In this document: one piece after another, positions 16,550 through 25,152 of the stretch
How positions within the stretch are numbered: position 1 is the stretch's first letter
How the letters are laid out: every line of letters starts with the position of its first letter
Source: Glutamicibacter sp002979865
GTDB taxonomy: Bacteria > Actinomycetota > Actinomycetes > Actinomycetales > Micrococcaceae
Direction: 5' to 3'
Length of the DNA: 64,000 bases
Assembly (NCBI RefSeq): GCF_050030965.1
Contig: NZ_CP188297.1
Span: forward strand, 3,100,001-3,164,000
Notes under the pieces: model-generated
Told to the model about the DNA's origin: nothing
Database searches by the model: none
The model's input: the letters and a program-made list of their open reading frames with translations, nothing else
Program-made: the position numbers and the translations under genes

Positions 16550-19210
16550 ATGGTGGATCGTAAACTTTCGGCGGCATATCCGGCGCATTGGGAAGCAGAT
16601 GTTGTGCTTCGCGATGGGACAACTGCACACCTGCGGCCGATTACTCCGCAGGATGCCCAAGCGCTCCAGGAGATGCACAAGCAGCAGTCTGAGACGTCAG
16701 TCTACTTACGCTATTTTACGTATAAGTCGTCACTGACCCCTAAAGAGCTCGAACGGTTCACCAATGTCGACCATGTGAATCGCGTCGCCTTCACAGTGGT
16801 TCGTGGCGCAAGGATCATCGGCGTCGGCCGCTACGACCGCTTGGATGACCCGAGGGAGGCGGAAGTCGCCTTCAACGTCTCGGACGAATACCAGGGCACT
16901 GGTATCGGCTCGATCCTCTTGGAGCATCTGGCCGCGGCGGCCCGTGAAAACGACATCGAGAAGTTCTCGGCCGAGGTTCTTCCAGAGAACCGGAAGATGC
17001 TCACCGTCTTCTCCGATGCCGGGTACGCGGTCGCACGGCATTTTGAAGACGGCGTAGTCATGCTCGAATTTTCCATCAGTCCCACCGAGAAATCCCGCGA
17101 AGTGACCGAGGCGCGAGAACACCGCGCCGAGGCGAGCAGTGTTGCTGCTCTCCTGGCGCCTAGGTCCGTTGCCGTCATCGGAGCCAGCCGCACCTGGGGC
17201 AAGCTGGGGCACGACGTGCTGGAACAAATTGTGGAATCCGGGTACACCGGTGCCGTGTATGCGGTGAACGATGCGGCCTTGGAAGTGGGCGGCATGGTGG
17301 CCTATGGGAAGATCACCGAAATCCCGGGACCGGTGGATGTCGCCTTCCTGTGCATTCCGCGCGAAGGGGTCATGGAAGCCATCGGGGACTGCGCCACCCA
17401 CGGGGTCAAATCCCTGGTCATCATGACCACCGGCTACGAAACTCCGGAAGGGTTGAGTGCCCAGCGTGAACTTGTGTCGCTGGCTCGTGCCAACGGCATG
17501 CGGGTGGTAGGGCCGGGTTCCGCCGGGCTGATGAATACTGACCCGCAGGTGAAGCTGTATGCCACCGGAAGCCACCACGTTCCGCCATCCGGAAACGTCG
17601 GATTCTTCACCCAGTCGGCCGCCATGGGCACAATCATCCAGGGTGTGGCCTTGCAGCAAGGTGTTGGCCCCAGCAGCGCCATTTCCGCAGGCCTGCGCGC
17701 TGACGTATCCGGCAACGATGCGATGCAGTTCTTTGAAGACGACCCGCGTACCCATGTCGTCGCGTTGTACCTGGAATCCTTTGGCAACCCACGCAAGTTC
17801 GCACGCATCGCCCGGCGTCTGGCCCGCAGCAAGCCTGTGATCGTGGCTAAATCTGATGTGATGGGCCGCCGGCTTCCACCGGGCCACTCGGTGCGCGTAG
17901 GCCAAGCGCCACCAGGTGCAATGAACGCAATTCTTCGCCAGTCTGGCGTGATTCGCGTGCGTTCATCAGAAGAGCTGCTGGATGTCACGGCCCTGCTTTC
18001 GGTCTTCCCTGCGCCGAAGGGCCCGAACGTTGCGATCCTGTCCAACTCCTCGACCATCGCAGAGGTGGTGTGCGACGTCGCCGAGGACAGGAACCTGAAC
18101 ACCGTCGTGCAGAGCGAAGAGCTGGACTACAGCATTGGCCAGTCCAAGGCCATTCCGGTGCTGCGCGCCCGGATCAAGGAACTGGTGGAAGACCCGCAGG
18201 TCCACACCATCTTGCTGGCGCACCTGCCCTACTCGGAGCTGGATACCAGCGCAGTTCTGAAGGTCGCCAAGGAGTTCATTGGCCAGCCAAAACCAGTGGT
18301 GGCATTGGTTCCGGGCCTGGCGGATACGAAAATTACTGGCGGCCTGAAGCAGGGGATTCCGGTATACACCTCGCCAACCACCGTCATCGGCGCCCTGGCC
18401 AAGGCCTATGGATACCAGCAGTGGGTTGACGTTCCCTACGAGCCGATGAAGGATCCAGCTGGAATCGACGTGGACGGTGCCGCGGAGTACCTTGATGAAT
18501 TGGTGCAGACCATCTCGGGGACCAACCTGCTGGAATTGGACGACGCGCAGGTGCAGAAGCTGCTGGACTTCTACGGGATCAAGTTCCTGTCCCATCGGGT
18601 GGTGCACACCGCAGAAGAAGCTGTTGCGGCGGCCGAAGAATTCGGCTGGCCGGTGGCACTGAAAGCCAACGACCCTGATCTGCGCCAACGCCTGGACTTG
18701 GGCGGCGTGCGCTTGAGCATCCCGGACAAGCAGAGCCTGGAAGCGAACTTCACGCATATGAAGTCGCTGATGGCGGTTTACGGCGTGGACTCCCTGGAAG
18801 TGCAGAGCATGGCTCCTGCTGGCCAGGCTTGCGTGGTCAAGGCCGTGGAAGACCCGTTGCTTGGTCCAGTCATTTCCTTCGGGCTCAGCGGCGATCCGGT
18901 AAACCTGCTCGATGATTGGGCCCACGGCGTGGCGCCGTTCTCCACCCATGACCTGGAACAGCTCATCCGCCGTCCGCGCAGCAGCGTGCGGCTCTTCGGC
19001 TACCAGGGATTGCCGGCGGTGGATCTTGATGCCCTGAAGGACTTCATCACCCGCGTTTCGCTGTTCAAGGACAACCATCCTGAAGTGACCGTTGCCAAAT
19101 TCGCGCCGATCACCGTTGCCACCGATTCGTTGAGCGTGCTGGCGGTGAACATCCAGATCAGCAACGCTGAGCAACGCACCGATAGCGTCCGCCGGGCATT
19201 GCGTAACTGA
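16550..19210 (+). CDS. GNAT acetyltransferase fused to NDP-forming acyl-CoA synthetase domains (Pat-like)
   Basis: An 886-residue multidomain protein. Residues 15-170 form a GNAT acetyltransferase with the acetyl-CoA loop QGTGIG (115-120). A Rossmann CoA-binding domain follows (PRSVAVIGASRTWGKLGHDV, about 203 onward), then succinyl-CoA-ligase-like flavodoxin domains and a C-terminal ATP-grasp domain from about 665. Such proteins acetylate lysines of AMP-forming acyl-CoA synthetases and so control acetate and propionate use. The GNAT domain comes first, the reverse of enterobacterial Pat but known from Streptomyces. It diverges from parC and seems to have its own leaderless promoter. The target enzyme is not in this window. 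Confidence 0.88.
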   Translation: MVDRKLSAAYPAHWEADVVLRDGTTAHLRPITPQDAQALQEMHKQQSETSVYLRYFTYKSSLTPKELERFTNVDHVNRVAFTVVRGARIIGVGRYDRLDDPREAEVAFNVSDEYQGTGIGSILLEHLAAAARENDIEKFSAEVLPENRKMLTVFSDAGYAVARHFEDGVVMLEFSISPTEKSREVTEAREHRAEASSVAALLAPRSVAVIGASRTWGKLGHDVLEQIVESGYTGAVYAVNDAALEVGGMVAYGKITEIPGPVDVAFLCIPREGVMEAIGDCATHGVKSLVIMTTGYETPEGLSAQRELVSLARANGMRVVGPGSAGLMNTDPQVKLYATGSHHVPPSGNVGFFTQSAAMGTIIQGVALQQGVGPSSAISAGLRADVSGNDAMQFFEDDPRTHVVALYLESFGNPRKFARIARRLARSKPVIVAKSDVMGRRLPPGHSVRVGQAPPGAMNAILRQSGVIRVRSSEELLDVTALLSVFPAPKGPNVAILSNSSTIAEVVCDVAEDRNLNTVVQSEELDYSIGQSKAIPVLRARIKELVEDPQVHTILLAHLPYSELDTSAVLKVAKEFIGQPKPVVALVPGLADTKITGGLKQGIPVYTSPTTVIGALAKAYGYQQWVDVPYEPMKDPAGIDVDGAAEYLDELVQTISGTNLLELDDAQVQKLLDFYGIKFLSHRVVHTAEEAVAAAEEFGWPVALKANDPDLRQRLDLGGVRLSIPDKQSLEANFTHMKSLMAVYGVDSLEVQSMAPAGQACVVKAVEDPLLGPVISFGLSGDPVNLLDDWAHGVAPFSTHDLEQLIRRPRSSVRLFGYQGLPAVDLDALKDFITRVSLFKDNHPEVTVAKFAPITVATDSLSVLAVNIQISNAEQRTDSVRRALRN

Positions 19211-19249
19211 GTGCAATCGCCGAAACGTGAATTGCCTGTGGCGACTGAG

Positions 19250-19255
19250 TAGAAT
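19250..19255 (+). promoter_or_regulatory. -10 hexamer for a leaderless DUF5998 mRNA
   Basis: TAGAAT, then six bases (TGGGGC), then ATG 19262. The GGGG is only two bases from the start codon, too close to act as a normal ribosome-binding site. Confidence 0.5.
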
Positions 19256-19261
19256 TGGGGC

Positions 19262-19849
19262 ATGAGTTCTCCAACGTATTCGACCACTCCTGGCGCTGAG
19301 CTTCAGCATGATCTGGTCCGTGCGGGTTTTTATCCGCAGATGGTCCAGGATGTACTGGCTGAAGCCATGATGGGCCAACCAGTGCTTGACCACTATGTAC
19401 ATCTGGAAACTCACTTCGACCATACCGAAGTGCACCGCCATATCACCGTTATGGTGATGAGTGAAAAGGTGCTTTTCATCGTGCACGTCGATGACCAGCA
19501 GCTTGACGACCACGGCAAGGACGTCATGGCGCAGGTCTCCGTCGAAATGATTTCCCTGGCCCGCATCGCCTCGGTTGCCACCAGTTACGTCTACCACCAG
19601 CCGCAGCATTACTCGGCCGCTGATCCAGTCAAGGAATTGACCTTTGGACTGTCCTGGAACGGAACCAAGCGGATTGATCTGGCCCCTGCCGCCTGCGCCG
19701 ATCCGCAGTGCGATGCCGACCATGGGCTGAATGGCACCTCGCAGCCTGAGGACTTGGTCATCCGCGTCAGCGCCGAGGCCGACGGCCAGCAGGCCGTGAA
19801 CAAGGCCCGGGAATTCGCTGTCCGCCTGCGCCTGGCCACGATCGCCTGA
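19262..19849 (+). CDS. DUF5998 family protein
   Basis: A 195-residue soluble protein. I place it in DUF5998 from its central HYVHLETHFDHTEVHRHITVMVMS segment and its fixed position directly before an alkaline-phosphatase-fold phosphodiesterase in actinobacteria. The middle is strand-rich, with many His and Asp residues. A CADPQCDADHG motif near the C-terminus might bind a metal. It ends two bases before the next start codon, so the two are probably co-translated and may act together. The biochemical role is unknown. Confidence 0.8.
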   Translation: MSSPTYSTTPGAELQHDLVRAGFYPQMVQDVLAEAMMGQPVLDHYVHLETHFDHTEVHRHITVMVMSEKVLFIVHVDDQQLDDHGKDVMAQVSVEMISLARIASVATSYVYHQPQHYSAADPVKELTFGLSWNGTKRIDLAPAACADPQCDADHGLNGTSQPEDLVIRVSAEADGQQAVNKAREFAVRLRLATIA

Positions 19850-19851
19850 GC

Positions 19852-21036
19852 ATGATCGAGGAACAGAAACGCAGCAACCTGCCTGTCCCGGCACAGAAAA
19901 TCCCGGACGCGCCGAAATACGGCCAAGCTACGCTGTCGGAGATCCTTCCGTCGGCAGCCGCTGCAATGGGCGTTCCGGGCTACGAGAACGCTTTGGGCTT
20001 TGCCCCGACAAAACGTGTGGCACTGATTATGGTTGACGGACTGGGCTGGAACCAGCTCAAAAGCCATCTCGGGCATGCACCCTTTCTGCGCGGCTTGTTC
20101 GAAAAGGGGCAGAAGCTGGGAACGGGATTCCCCTCGACCACCGCGACTTCCCTGAGCAGCCTGGCCACGGGCCTGGCTCCCGGTGAACATGGAATGGTTG
20201 GCTATGACGTCATCGATCCGGCCAAGCGCCGTGTAGTTAACCAGCTCGGAGGATGGCCAGGGGACTTGGACCCCGAAGCGTGGCAGACTCGCCCGACCGT
20301 TTTCCAGAAAGTCGCCGAGCACGGCATCCACGTGGCCACCGTGTCTATTCCGATGTTCGCCAAGTCGGCCCTGACTCGCGCGTCGTTGCGCGGCCCCAAA
20401 TTCGTGCCGGCGAACCAGCCTGCGGCCCGTGCGCGTGCTACCCGAACCATCTTCGAGTCGAATCGCAATTCGCTGGTCTACACGTACTTCAATGAATTGG
20501 ACAAGGTCGGACACAAATTCGGCGTGGACTCCAGCCAATGGCGGGACACGCTCGAAGAACTGGATTACGTCATTAAAAACCTGGTGTCCAAGCTGCCAGA
20601 AGAAACCACGGTGCTGATTACCGGTGACCATGGAATGGTGGACATCCCCGCATCCCAACGCATCGACTACAGCCAGCAGCCGGAGCTTATCGAAGGCGTG
20701 GAGCTGACCAGCGGCGAACCTCGTGGAGTCCAATTGACCTTCGACACGCAGACCGACGCGGCTAGCCGGTTACGCGTACGCGAGGCCTGGCAGCAGGCCT
20801 ACGGCACCAAAGCCTGGGTGATGACGCGCGAGGAAGCCATTGAACTGGGCTACTTCGGCGCCATTAACGAAGAGCATGCAGCCCGGCTGGGTGATCTGAT
20901 GATTCTGGCAGCGGAAGCTATCGCTTTCTACGACGGCCGACGCGTTACGCCGATGGCGTTTGACATGGTAGGGCAGCACGGATCGCTCACTGCGGGGGAG
21001 CGCTTCATCCCGCTGCTGGTGCACCGCACCACCTAG
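19852..21036 (+). CDS. Alkaline phosphatase family nucleotide pyrophosphatase/phosphodiesterase
   Basis: A 394-residue enzyme of the alkaline phosphatase superfamily. Metal and nucleophile motifs appear in order: VALIMVDGLGW (Asp), FPSTTATSLSSL (Thr nucleophile), KVGHKFGVDS, then ITGDHGMVD (Asp-His) and GQHGSLT (His). No signal peptide is seen, so it should act in the cytoplasm. The usual activity of relatives is hydrolysis of nucleotide-type phosphodiesters; the substrate here is unknown. It starts two bases after the DUF5998 stop and ends before a very long hairpin. Confidence 0.88.
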   Translation: MIEEQKRSNLPVPAQKIPDAPKYGQATLSEILPSAAAAMGVPGYENALGFAPTKRVALIMVDGLGWNQLKSHLGHAPFLRGLFEKGQKLGTGFPSTTATSLSSLATGLAPGEHGMVGYDVIDPAKRRVVNQLGGWPGDLDPEAWQTRPTVFQKVAEHGIHVATVSIPMFAKSALTRASLRGPKFVPANQPAARARATRTIFESNRNSLVYTYFNELDKVGHKFGVDSSQWRDTLEELDYVIKNLVSKLPEETTVLITGDHGMVDIPASQRIDYSQQPELIEGVELTSGEPRGVQLTFDTQTDAASRLRVREAWQQAYGTKAWVMTREEAIELGYFGAINEEHAARLGDLMILAAEAIAFYDGRRVTPMAFDMVGQHGSLTAGERFIPLLVHRTT

Positions 21037-21050
21037 TTCTCAACGGAACG

Positions 21051-21109
21051 AGCGCATACGGGTGCGGGAGCAGCATTGAATCAATGCTGCTCCCGCACCC
21101 GTATGCGCT
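21051..21109. terminator. 59-bp perfect hairpin between the phosphodiesterase gene and sepH
   Basis: The 29-base arms starting AGCGCATACGGGTGCGGGAG pair perfectly around a single central A. It lies between convergent stops at 21036 and 21126 and should stop transcription from both sides, although no long T-run follows on either strand. Confidence 0.75.
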
Positions 21110-21125
21110 CTAGCTCGGCGGCGCG

Positions 21126-22193
21126 TCAGGAATCGGTGTCCTTCTTGCGTTTGCCGAACATGATGTCATCCCAGCTGGGAACCGAAGACCGCTTGGCCTT
21201 GCGCGGAGCGGACTCCTCGGCATTCTGCTCGGACGGCTTGTCCTCAGCGCTGCTCGCACCGCCGGCATCCTGATCGGTGACGACCACCAGCTGCGAAGTG
21301 CGTGCCGAAATTCCTTGCGGAAGGTGCGGCAGCGAGTCCTCATCGTCGGCGTCGTACTTGCTCATGCTGCGTTCGATGATCTCGTTGTAGCGTGACTCGC
21401 GCTCCGGATCCTGGTCCTTCGTGCGCTGCCCACGACGAGCGTTCAGCAACGTGACCAGTTCTTCGGTCTCATCCGGTTCCGGGGTGCTGGCTGCAGGAGC
21501 CGGCTCAGGCTCTGGCTGGTTCAGCGCAGAGACCGGGCGAAAGTATTCAGGGGCCACCTGTTCGCTCAAGGTTTGTGCCCAGCGGTTCAGATTTTTCAAC
21601 GACTTGCGTGCCGGGGTGAATGCCCACCGCGCACTGTTCGAGGAAGCTTCAGTGGAATCCGAGCCCAGGGACTCGACATTCTCGGTCGGCAGCGGGGAAT
21701 CGAACTGCACGGTAACGATCCATTGGCCTTCTGGATCTTTCCATGCGTTCCATCGAGCCGAGTCGGCGTCGATGTGCAGCTGGTGCAGGCGGTGGACCAC
21801 CATGGAACCAAGATCCGCAGGCTCTTCGCCGAATACTTCGCGGTATTCGGCATCGGTTTGTGGTCCTGAAACCTCGACACGACGTGCTAGCTCGGCGATG
21901 TGCTCGCGCTCAGCCAGTACCGGACCTTCGTACTTGACGATGTCCTCGACTGGGATATCCCACTCGAGAGACAGGTCGTAGGCGGAAGCACCAGCGCGCA
22001 CTCGCGCTTGAATTTCGCGCGGCGAATGGACCGAGGACTCCTCACGGTTCCTTGGAGCCCGCGAACGGGCAATTTCGGCCATTGCACTGCGCAGTGCATC
22101 GTCAACAGGTAGCTCGAAGCTCATCCCGTCGTCGCTGCTGACCTGCAGGCTGGAACCATTTTCATGAATTCCTACCAGTCTCAGCTGACGCAT
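21126..22193 (-). CDS. sepH: Cell division protein SepH (DUF3071)
   Basis: A 355-residue protein. The N-terminal DUF3071 domain (residues 1-180; MRQLRLVGIHENGSSL, then a helix-turn-helix-like region with SPREIQARVRAGASAYDLS) is followed by a long acidic, Pro/Ser-rich, probably disordered tail ending in a basic WDDIMFGKRKK motif. This is the layout of Streptomyces SepH, which binds FtsZ and promotes its assembly. The start at 22193 is set by GGAGGGTAGGA directly upstream; an ORF start five codons earlier lacks such a site. It is divergent from the DUF4193 gene. Confidence 0.88.
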   Translation of the reverse strand: MRQLRLVGIHENGSSLQVSSDDGMSFELPVDDALRSAMAEIARSRAPRNREESSVHSPREIQARVRAGASAYDLSLEWDIPVEDIVKYEGPVLAEREHIAELARRVEVSGPQTDAEYREVFGEEPADLGSMVVHRLHQLHIDADSARWNAWKDPEGQWIVTVQFDSPLPTENVESLGSDSTEASSNSARWAFTPARKSLKNLNRWAQTLSEQVAPEYFRPVSALNQPEPEPAPAASTPEPDETEELVTLLNARRGQRTKDQDPERESRYNEIIERSMSKYDADDEDSLPHLPQGISARTSQLVVVTDQDAGGASSAEDKPSEQNAEESAPRKAKRSSVPSWDDIMFGKRKKDTDS

Positions 22194-22453
22194 TCCTACC
22201 CTCCACACGCTCTATTTCCTGTGTAAAACTCTGCCACCTCGAGGCCTGAATTCCTACCACCGCGCAGGGTGTGGCGCAAGATTAGTCATCAACCTCACGC
22301 AGTAATTCCTTGAACCTTCCGCCCATGGCATAGCGTGGCAAGAACGGGAATGGATGACCCGGAATAACGCTATACTTCTATGCCGGTATAAGTTTTCACC
22401 TTGTGAAGCAGCCGGCTAGGACGAAGACCTGCAGGAAAGAGCGAAAAACGATT
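22194..22453. other. 260-bp divergent intergenic region, sepH / DUF4193
   Basis: No gene is visible. TATACT at 22371-22376 is a good -10 for the rightward DUF4193 gene, about 77 bases before its start. No matching -35 or operator stands out. Confidence 0.4.
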
Positions 22454-22753
22454 ATGGCAAATGAATCTGCTGCACCCGTGGCAATGTCAGAAGCGGAACG
22501 AGCCAAGGAAATCGCTCAGCTCAAGGCAGGCAAGACCGCAGCCATGGCCAACCTGGTCGATGAGGCCGAAACACCCTTGGCTGAGGAATATGTTTTGCCC
22601 GGCGGCGAAGCATCGCAGGAAGAAGCGAGCATCGAGATCCTGCCGGAGCAGGCAGACGAGTTCACCTGCGCATCTTGCTTCATGGTGCGTCACCGCACGC
22701 AGCTGGCCCGTGAAGACAACGGGCAGAAATTCTGCAGCGAGTGCGAAGGGTAG
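22454..22753 (+). CDS. DUF4193 zinc-ribbon-like protein
   Basis: A 99-residue acidic protein. The C-terminus has CASCFMVRHRTQLA and, 12 residues on, KFCSECEG: two CxxC knuckles that probably hold zinc. This ending is diagnostic of DUF4193, a family near dut and sepH in actinobacteria. The start ATG 22454 is preceded by AGGAAAG (22432-22438); an in-frame start 51 bases upstream would add a basic leader untypical for the family. Some relatives are described as RNA-polymerase-associated or stress genes, but I cannot assign a role. Confidence 0.88.
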   Translation: MANESAAPVAMSEAERAKEIAQLKAGKTAAMANLVDEAETPLAEEYVLPGGEASQEEASIEILPEQADEFTCASCFMVRHRTQLAREDNGQKFCSECEG

Positions 22754-22776
22754 GAAGCTTACGCAACAGTTCTGAC

Positions 22777-22821
22777 AGCGATGGCGTCCTGGACCGGAAG
22801 GTCCAGGACGCCATCGCTTTA
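22777..22821 (+). terminator. Terminator of the DUF4193 gene
   Basis: A perfect 18-bp stem, AGCGATGGCGTCCTGGAC with its complement, and a 6-base loop, followed by TTTA. It is shared by the convergent DUF3093 gene (stop at 22841). Confidence 0.8.
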
Positions 22822-22840
22822 TTCCATGGAGCCGTGAATG

Positions 22841-23374
22841 CTATTCGCCTGAAGCGTCTTCTGCCTGTTCCTGCTTGGCTGCTTCGGCCTTGCCTTCCTC
22901 GGTGAATTCGTACATCACGCCCGAGAGTGCGGCAGCCAGCTCTTCGGGACGGCGGGTGGAAGTCAGCCAGTACGGCGTGGTGTCTCGCTCGTCGGTCACT
23001 TCCATGCGCACGGCACCGTCGATCCAGCCACGCAACAGCATGTAGGCCAAGCCGTGAAGCTTCTGTCCACGCTGCTTGAAAGCTTCGTCGCCACGGTAGC
23101 CGACGACGTTGCCGATGTACTTGCGTTCAATGCTGGCCCGGCCAACGGTGACCAGATCATCGGTGACTTCGATGGCTGGCACGCGCAGCAGGAACACCGC
23201 GACCAGTGAAATCAAAACTACGCCACCGGCAACCCATCCAAGGATGCTGTTAATCGGTGCTACTGCGATACCTGCGGTGATGGAAATGATGATCGGCCAA
23301 ATCCAGGTGCTGGCCGATGGCCAGAGCTTTTCGCTGTACAGGACGTTCGAACCCTCGGGGCTGGAATTACTCAT
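22841..23374 (-). CDS. DUF3093 membrane protein
   Basis: A 177-residue protein with two adjacent hydrophobic segments (about residues 25-45 and 48-65), a short turn and a C-terminal soluble domain of about 105 residues. LYSEKLWPSASTW at the start and RGWIDGAVRMEVTDERDTTPYWLTSTRRPEELAAAL at the end match the DUF3093 family, which usually sits opposite dut in actinobacteria, as here. The function is unknown. ATG 23374 (MSNSSPEG) is chosen over ATG 23392 on family length; neither has a strong ribosome-binding site. The C-terminal tail is Glu/Lys-rich. Confidence 0.85.
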   Translation of the reverse strand: MSNSSPEGSNVLYSEKLWPSASTWIWPIIISITAGIAVAPINSILGWVAGGVVLISLVAVFLLRVPAIEVTDDLVTVGRASIERKYIGNVVGYRGDEAFKQRGQKLHGLAYMLLRGWIDGAVRMEVTDERDTTPYWLTSTRRPEELAAALSGVMYEFTEEGKAEAAKQEQAEDASGE

Positions 23375-23514
23375 GGTTCCAAGTTTAGGCAATATTTCCT
23401 GGTTCCATGACCTCGGGGCTGGCGGCAGGGGATTGCCCTGCGCGCGCGATAGAGTTAGCCACGAGAAACTATCGAGTGACTATTTCACATAACTCCGGGG
23501 GAAGACCTACACCG

Positions 23515-23973
23515 ATGAGTGAGCCATCAATTTCCATTGCCATCAAGATGCTTGACACCGACCTGCCGGTTCCCAGCTACGCGCATCCGTCAGATGCCGG
23601 TGCTGACTTGCATGCTCGCGAGTCGCTGGTGCTGGAGCCTGGCGCCCGCGCGCTCATTCCAACAGGCATTGCGCTGGCCATCCCGCATGGCTATGTCGGT
23701 CTCGTGCATCCGCGCAGCGGCTTGGCTGCTAAGCACGGCATTACCGTTGTGAATGCACCGGGTACTGTTGACGCGGGGTACCGTGGTGAGATCATGGTCA
23801 CCTTGCTGAATACCGACACGTCTGAGTCTTTCGAAGTCAGCCGAGGCGACCGAATCGCCCAGCTGGTAATCCAGAAAGTCGAGCAGGCAGCGTTCATCCA
23901 AGTCGATTCGCTGGACGGCAGTGCTCGCGGCGCTGGCGGGTTCGGTTCGACCGGCGGATTCAGCTCCAAGTAA
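23515..23973 (+). CDS. dut: dUTP diphosphatase (dUTPase)
   Basis: A 152-residue trimeric enzyme that converts dUTP to dUMP and keeps uracil out of DNA. All five family motifs are present: DAGADLHA, PRSGLAAKHGI, NAPGTVDAGYRGEI, RGDRIAQLV and the Gly-rich GAGGFGSTGG tail that closes over the substrate. ATG 23515 follows CGGGGGA (23496-23502) and gives the normal length. It opens a rightward run with the DUF3710, OB-fold and DUF3159 genes. Confidence 0.97.
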   Translation: MSEPSISIAIKMLDTDLPVPSYAHPSDAGADLHARESLVLEPGARALIPTGIALAIPHGYVGLVHPRSGLAAKHGITVVNAPGTVDAGYRGEIMVTLLNTDTSESFEVSRGDRIAQLVIQKVEQAAFIQVDSLDGSARGAGGFGSTGGFSSK

Positions 23974-24011
23974 GTACCCTTGAGTGCAAGACGAGATTTT
24001 CTAAGGACACC

Positions 24012-24713
24012 ATGATTTTCAAGCGCAAGAAAGCCCAAGACCAGCCAGTCGACGCACCAGCTGCTGAGGCAGGCCAGGGCGAGGCCGAGCCGAAGGACGG
24101 CCCGTTCGACTACAGCGAGGTCGAGAATACGCAGGAATACCTTGACTTCGGCTCGATCCTGATCAAGCCAGTAGCAGGCTTGAAGGTCCGCATGGACGTT
24201 GAAGAGTCCAACAAGCGTGTCATCGCGGTGTCGCTGGAGATCGCCGAGTCGCGTATCCAGCTGATGGCTTTCTCTTCCTCGAAGTCCGAATCGCTGTGGC
24301 CTGGCATCAGCGACAAGATCAAGAGCGATATCAGTGCCCAGAACGGCGAAATTTTCACCCGCGACGGCGATTACGGCCAGGAGCTGCTCGCCAAGGTGCC
24401 GCAGCAGCTGCCTGATGGTCGCGCCGGGCATGTCGCCCTGCGCTTTGTCGGCATCGACGGCCACCGCTGGTTCCTGCGCGCGGTCATTGGCGGCGCTGCC
24501 ATTGGAGACGAAGAAGCGGCTGGCATCGTTGACGGGATCCTGCGCACTGTCGTGGTCAACCGCGGCGACAAGCCACTGCCACCGGCCGAACTCCTGCCCC
24601 TGAGTGTTCCGGCCAATGCGCAGGCCCGCCCGGCAGGCACTGAGCAGAACCCTGAGCAGAACTCTGAGCTGAAGCGTCCAGAACGCGGACCAGAGATCAC
24701 CCAGATCGGCTAA
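24012..24713 (+). CDS. DUF3710 domain-containing protein
   Basis: A 233-residue soluble protein. A basic start (MIFKRKKA) and an acidic linker precede a conserved core from about residue 40: FGSILIKPVAGLKVRMDVEE, then VALRFVGIDGHRWFLRAVIGG. This core and the location directly after dut identify DUF3710. The C-terminus is a Pro/Glu-rich tail. The function is unknown. TAAGGAC (24001-24007) provides the ribosome-binding site. It is followed after three bases by the OB-fold gene, implying one operon. Confidence 0.88.
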   Translation: MIFKRKKAQDQPVDAPAAEAGQGEAEPKDGPFDYSEVENTQEYLDFGSILIKPVAGLKVRMDVEESNKRVIAVSLEIAESRIQLMAFSSSKSESLWPGISDKIKSDISAQNGEIFTRDGDYGQELLAKVPQQLPDGRAGHVALRFVGIDGHRWFLRAVIGGAAIGDEEAAGIVDGILRTVVVNRGDKPLPPAELLPLSVPANAQARPAGTEQNPEQNSELKRPERGPEITQIG

Positions 24714-24716
24714 TGC

Positions 24717-25091
24717 ATGTCGCTGAAGGACAAACCCGTCACTGCGCTGCTTGGCCCCTCGGGCCAAAAGCTCAGCTACCAGCGGCTGGACAGCTTGGAA
24801 CAGCTGCCTGTCAAGGGCAGGGTGGAGCACACGGGCTACATCCAATCGGTTAGCTATTCCGCGCCACACGTCGCACCCACGCTGACCGCGGTGGTGGTCG
24901 ACCGGCTCGGTGCGGTGTCTGCTCGTCGCGGGACTGTACCGCATGTGCGTTTGGCGTTCATGGGCCAGAAATCCGTTCCGGGAATCAAGCCGGGCGTGAA
25001 GGTGGAATACTCGGGAATGGTCGCTCCCGTGGATCAAGTTCCGACGATCTTTAATCCGCGCTACGTAATCGTGCCGGAGGCCCGCGGGTGA
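24717..25091 (+). CDS. OB-fold nucleic-acid-binding-like protein
   Basis: A 124-residue strand-rich protein with no cysteines in pairs and no membrane segment. VKGRVEHTGYIQSV, a hydrophobic strand TLTAVVVDRLG, then RLAFMGQKSVPGIKPGVKVEYSGMV resemble one OB-fold barrel like those that bind single-stranded nucleic acid. The same small gene commonly sits between DUF3710 and DUF3159 in actinobacteria. The fold call is from pattern and context only. The ATG lies three bases after the DUF3710 stop, so translation is probably coupled. Confidence 0.65.
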   Translation: MSLKDKPVTALLGPSGQKLSYQRLDSLEQLPVKGRVEHTGYIQSVSYSAPHVAPTLTAVVVDRLGAVSARRGTVPHVRLAFMGQKSVPGIKPGVKVEYSGMVAPVDQVPTIFNPRYVIVPEARG

Positions 25092-25152
25092 TCCGCGCGT
25101 TCCCTCAAGGTCTTGGGAACGAGAGCATGCTGGCGTCTAACTGGAAGAAAAC

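Noticed and set aside
17966..19894. 642-codon frame antisense to the Pat-like gene and DUF5998
   Set aside because: It has low-complexity His/Gln/Gly-rich composition and crosses two well-supported genes on the other strand.
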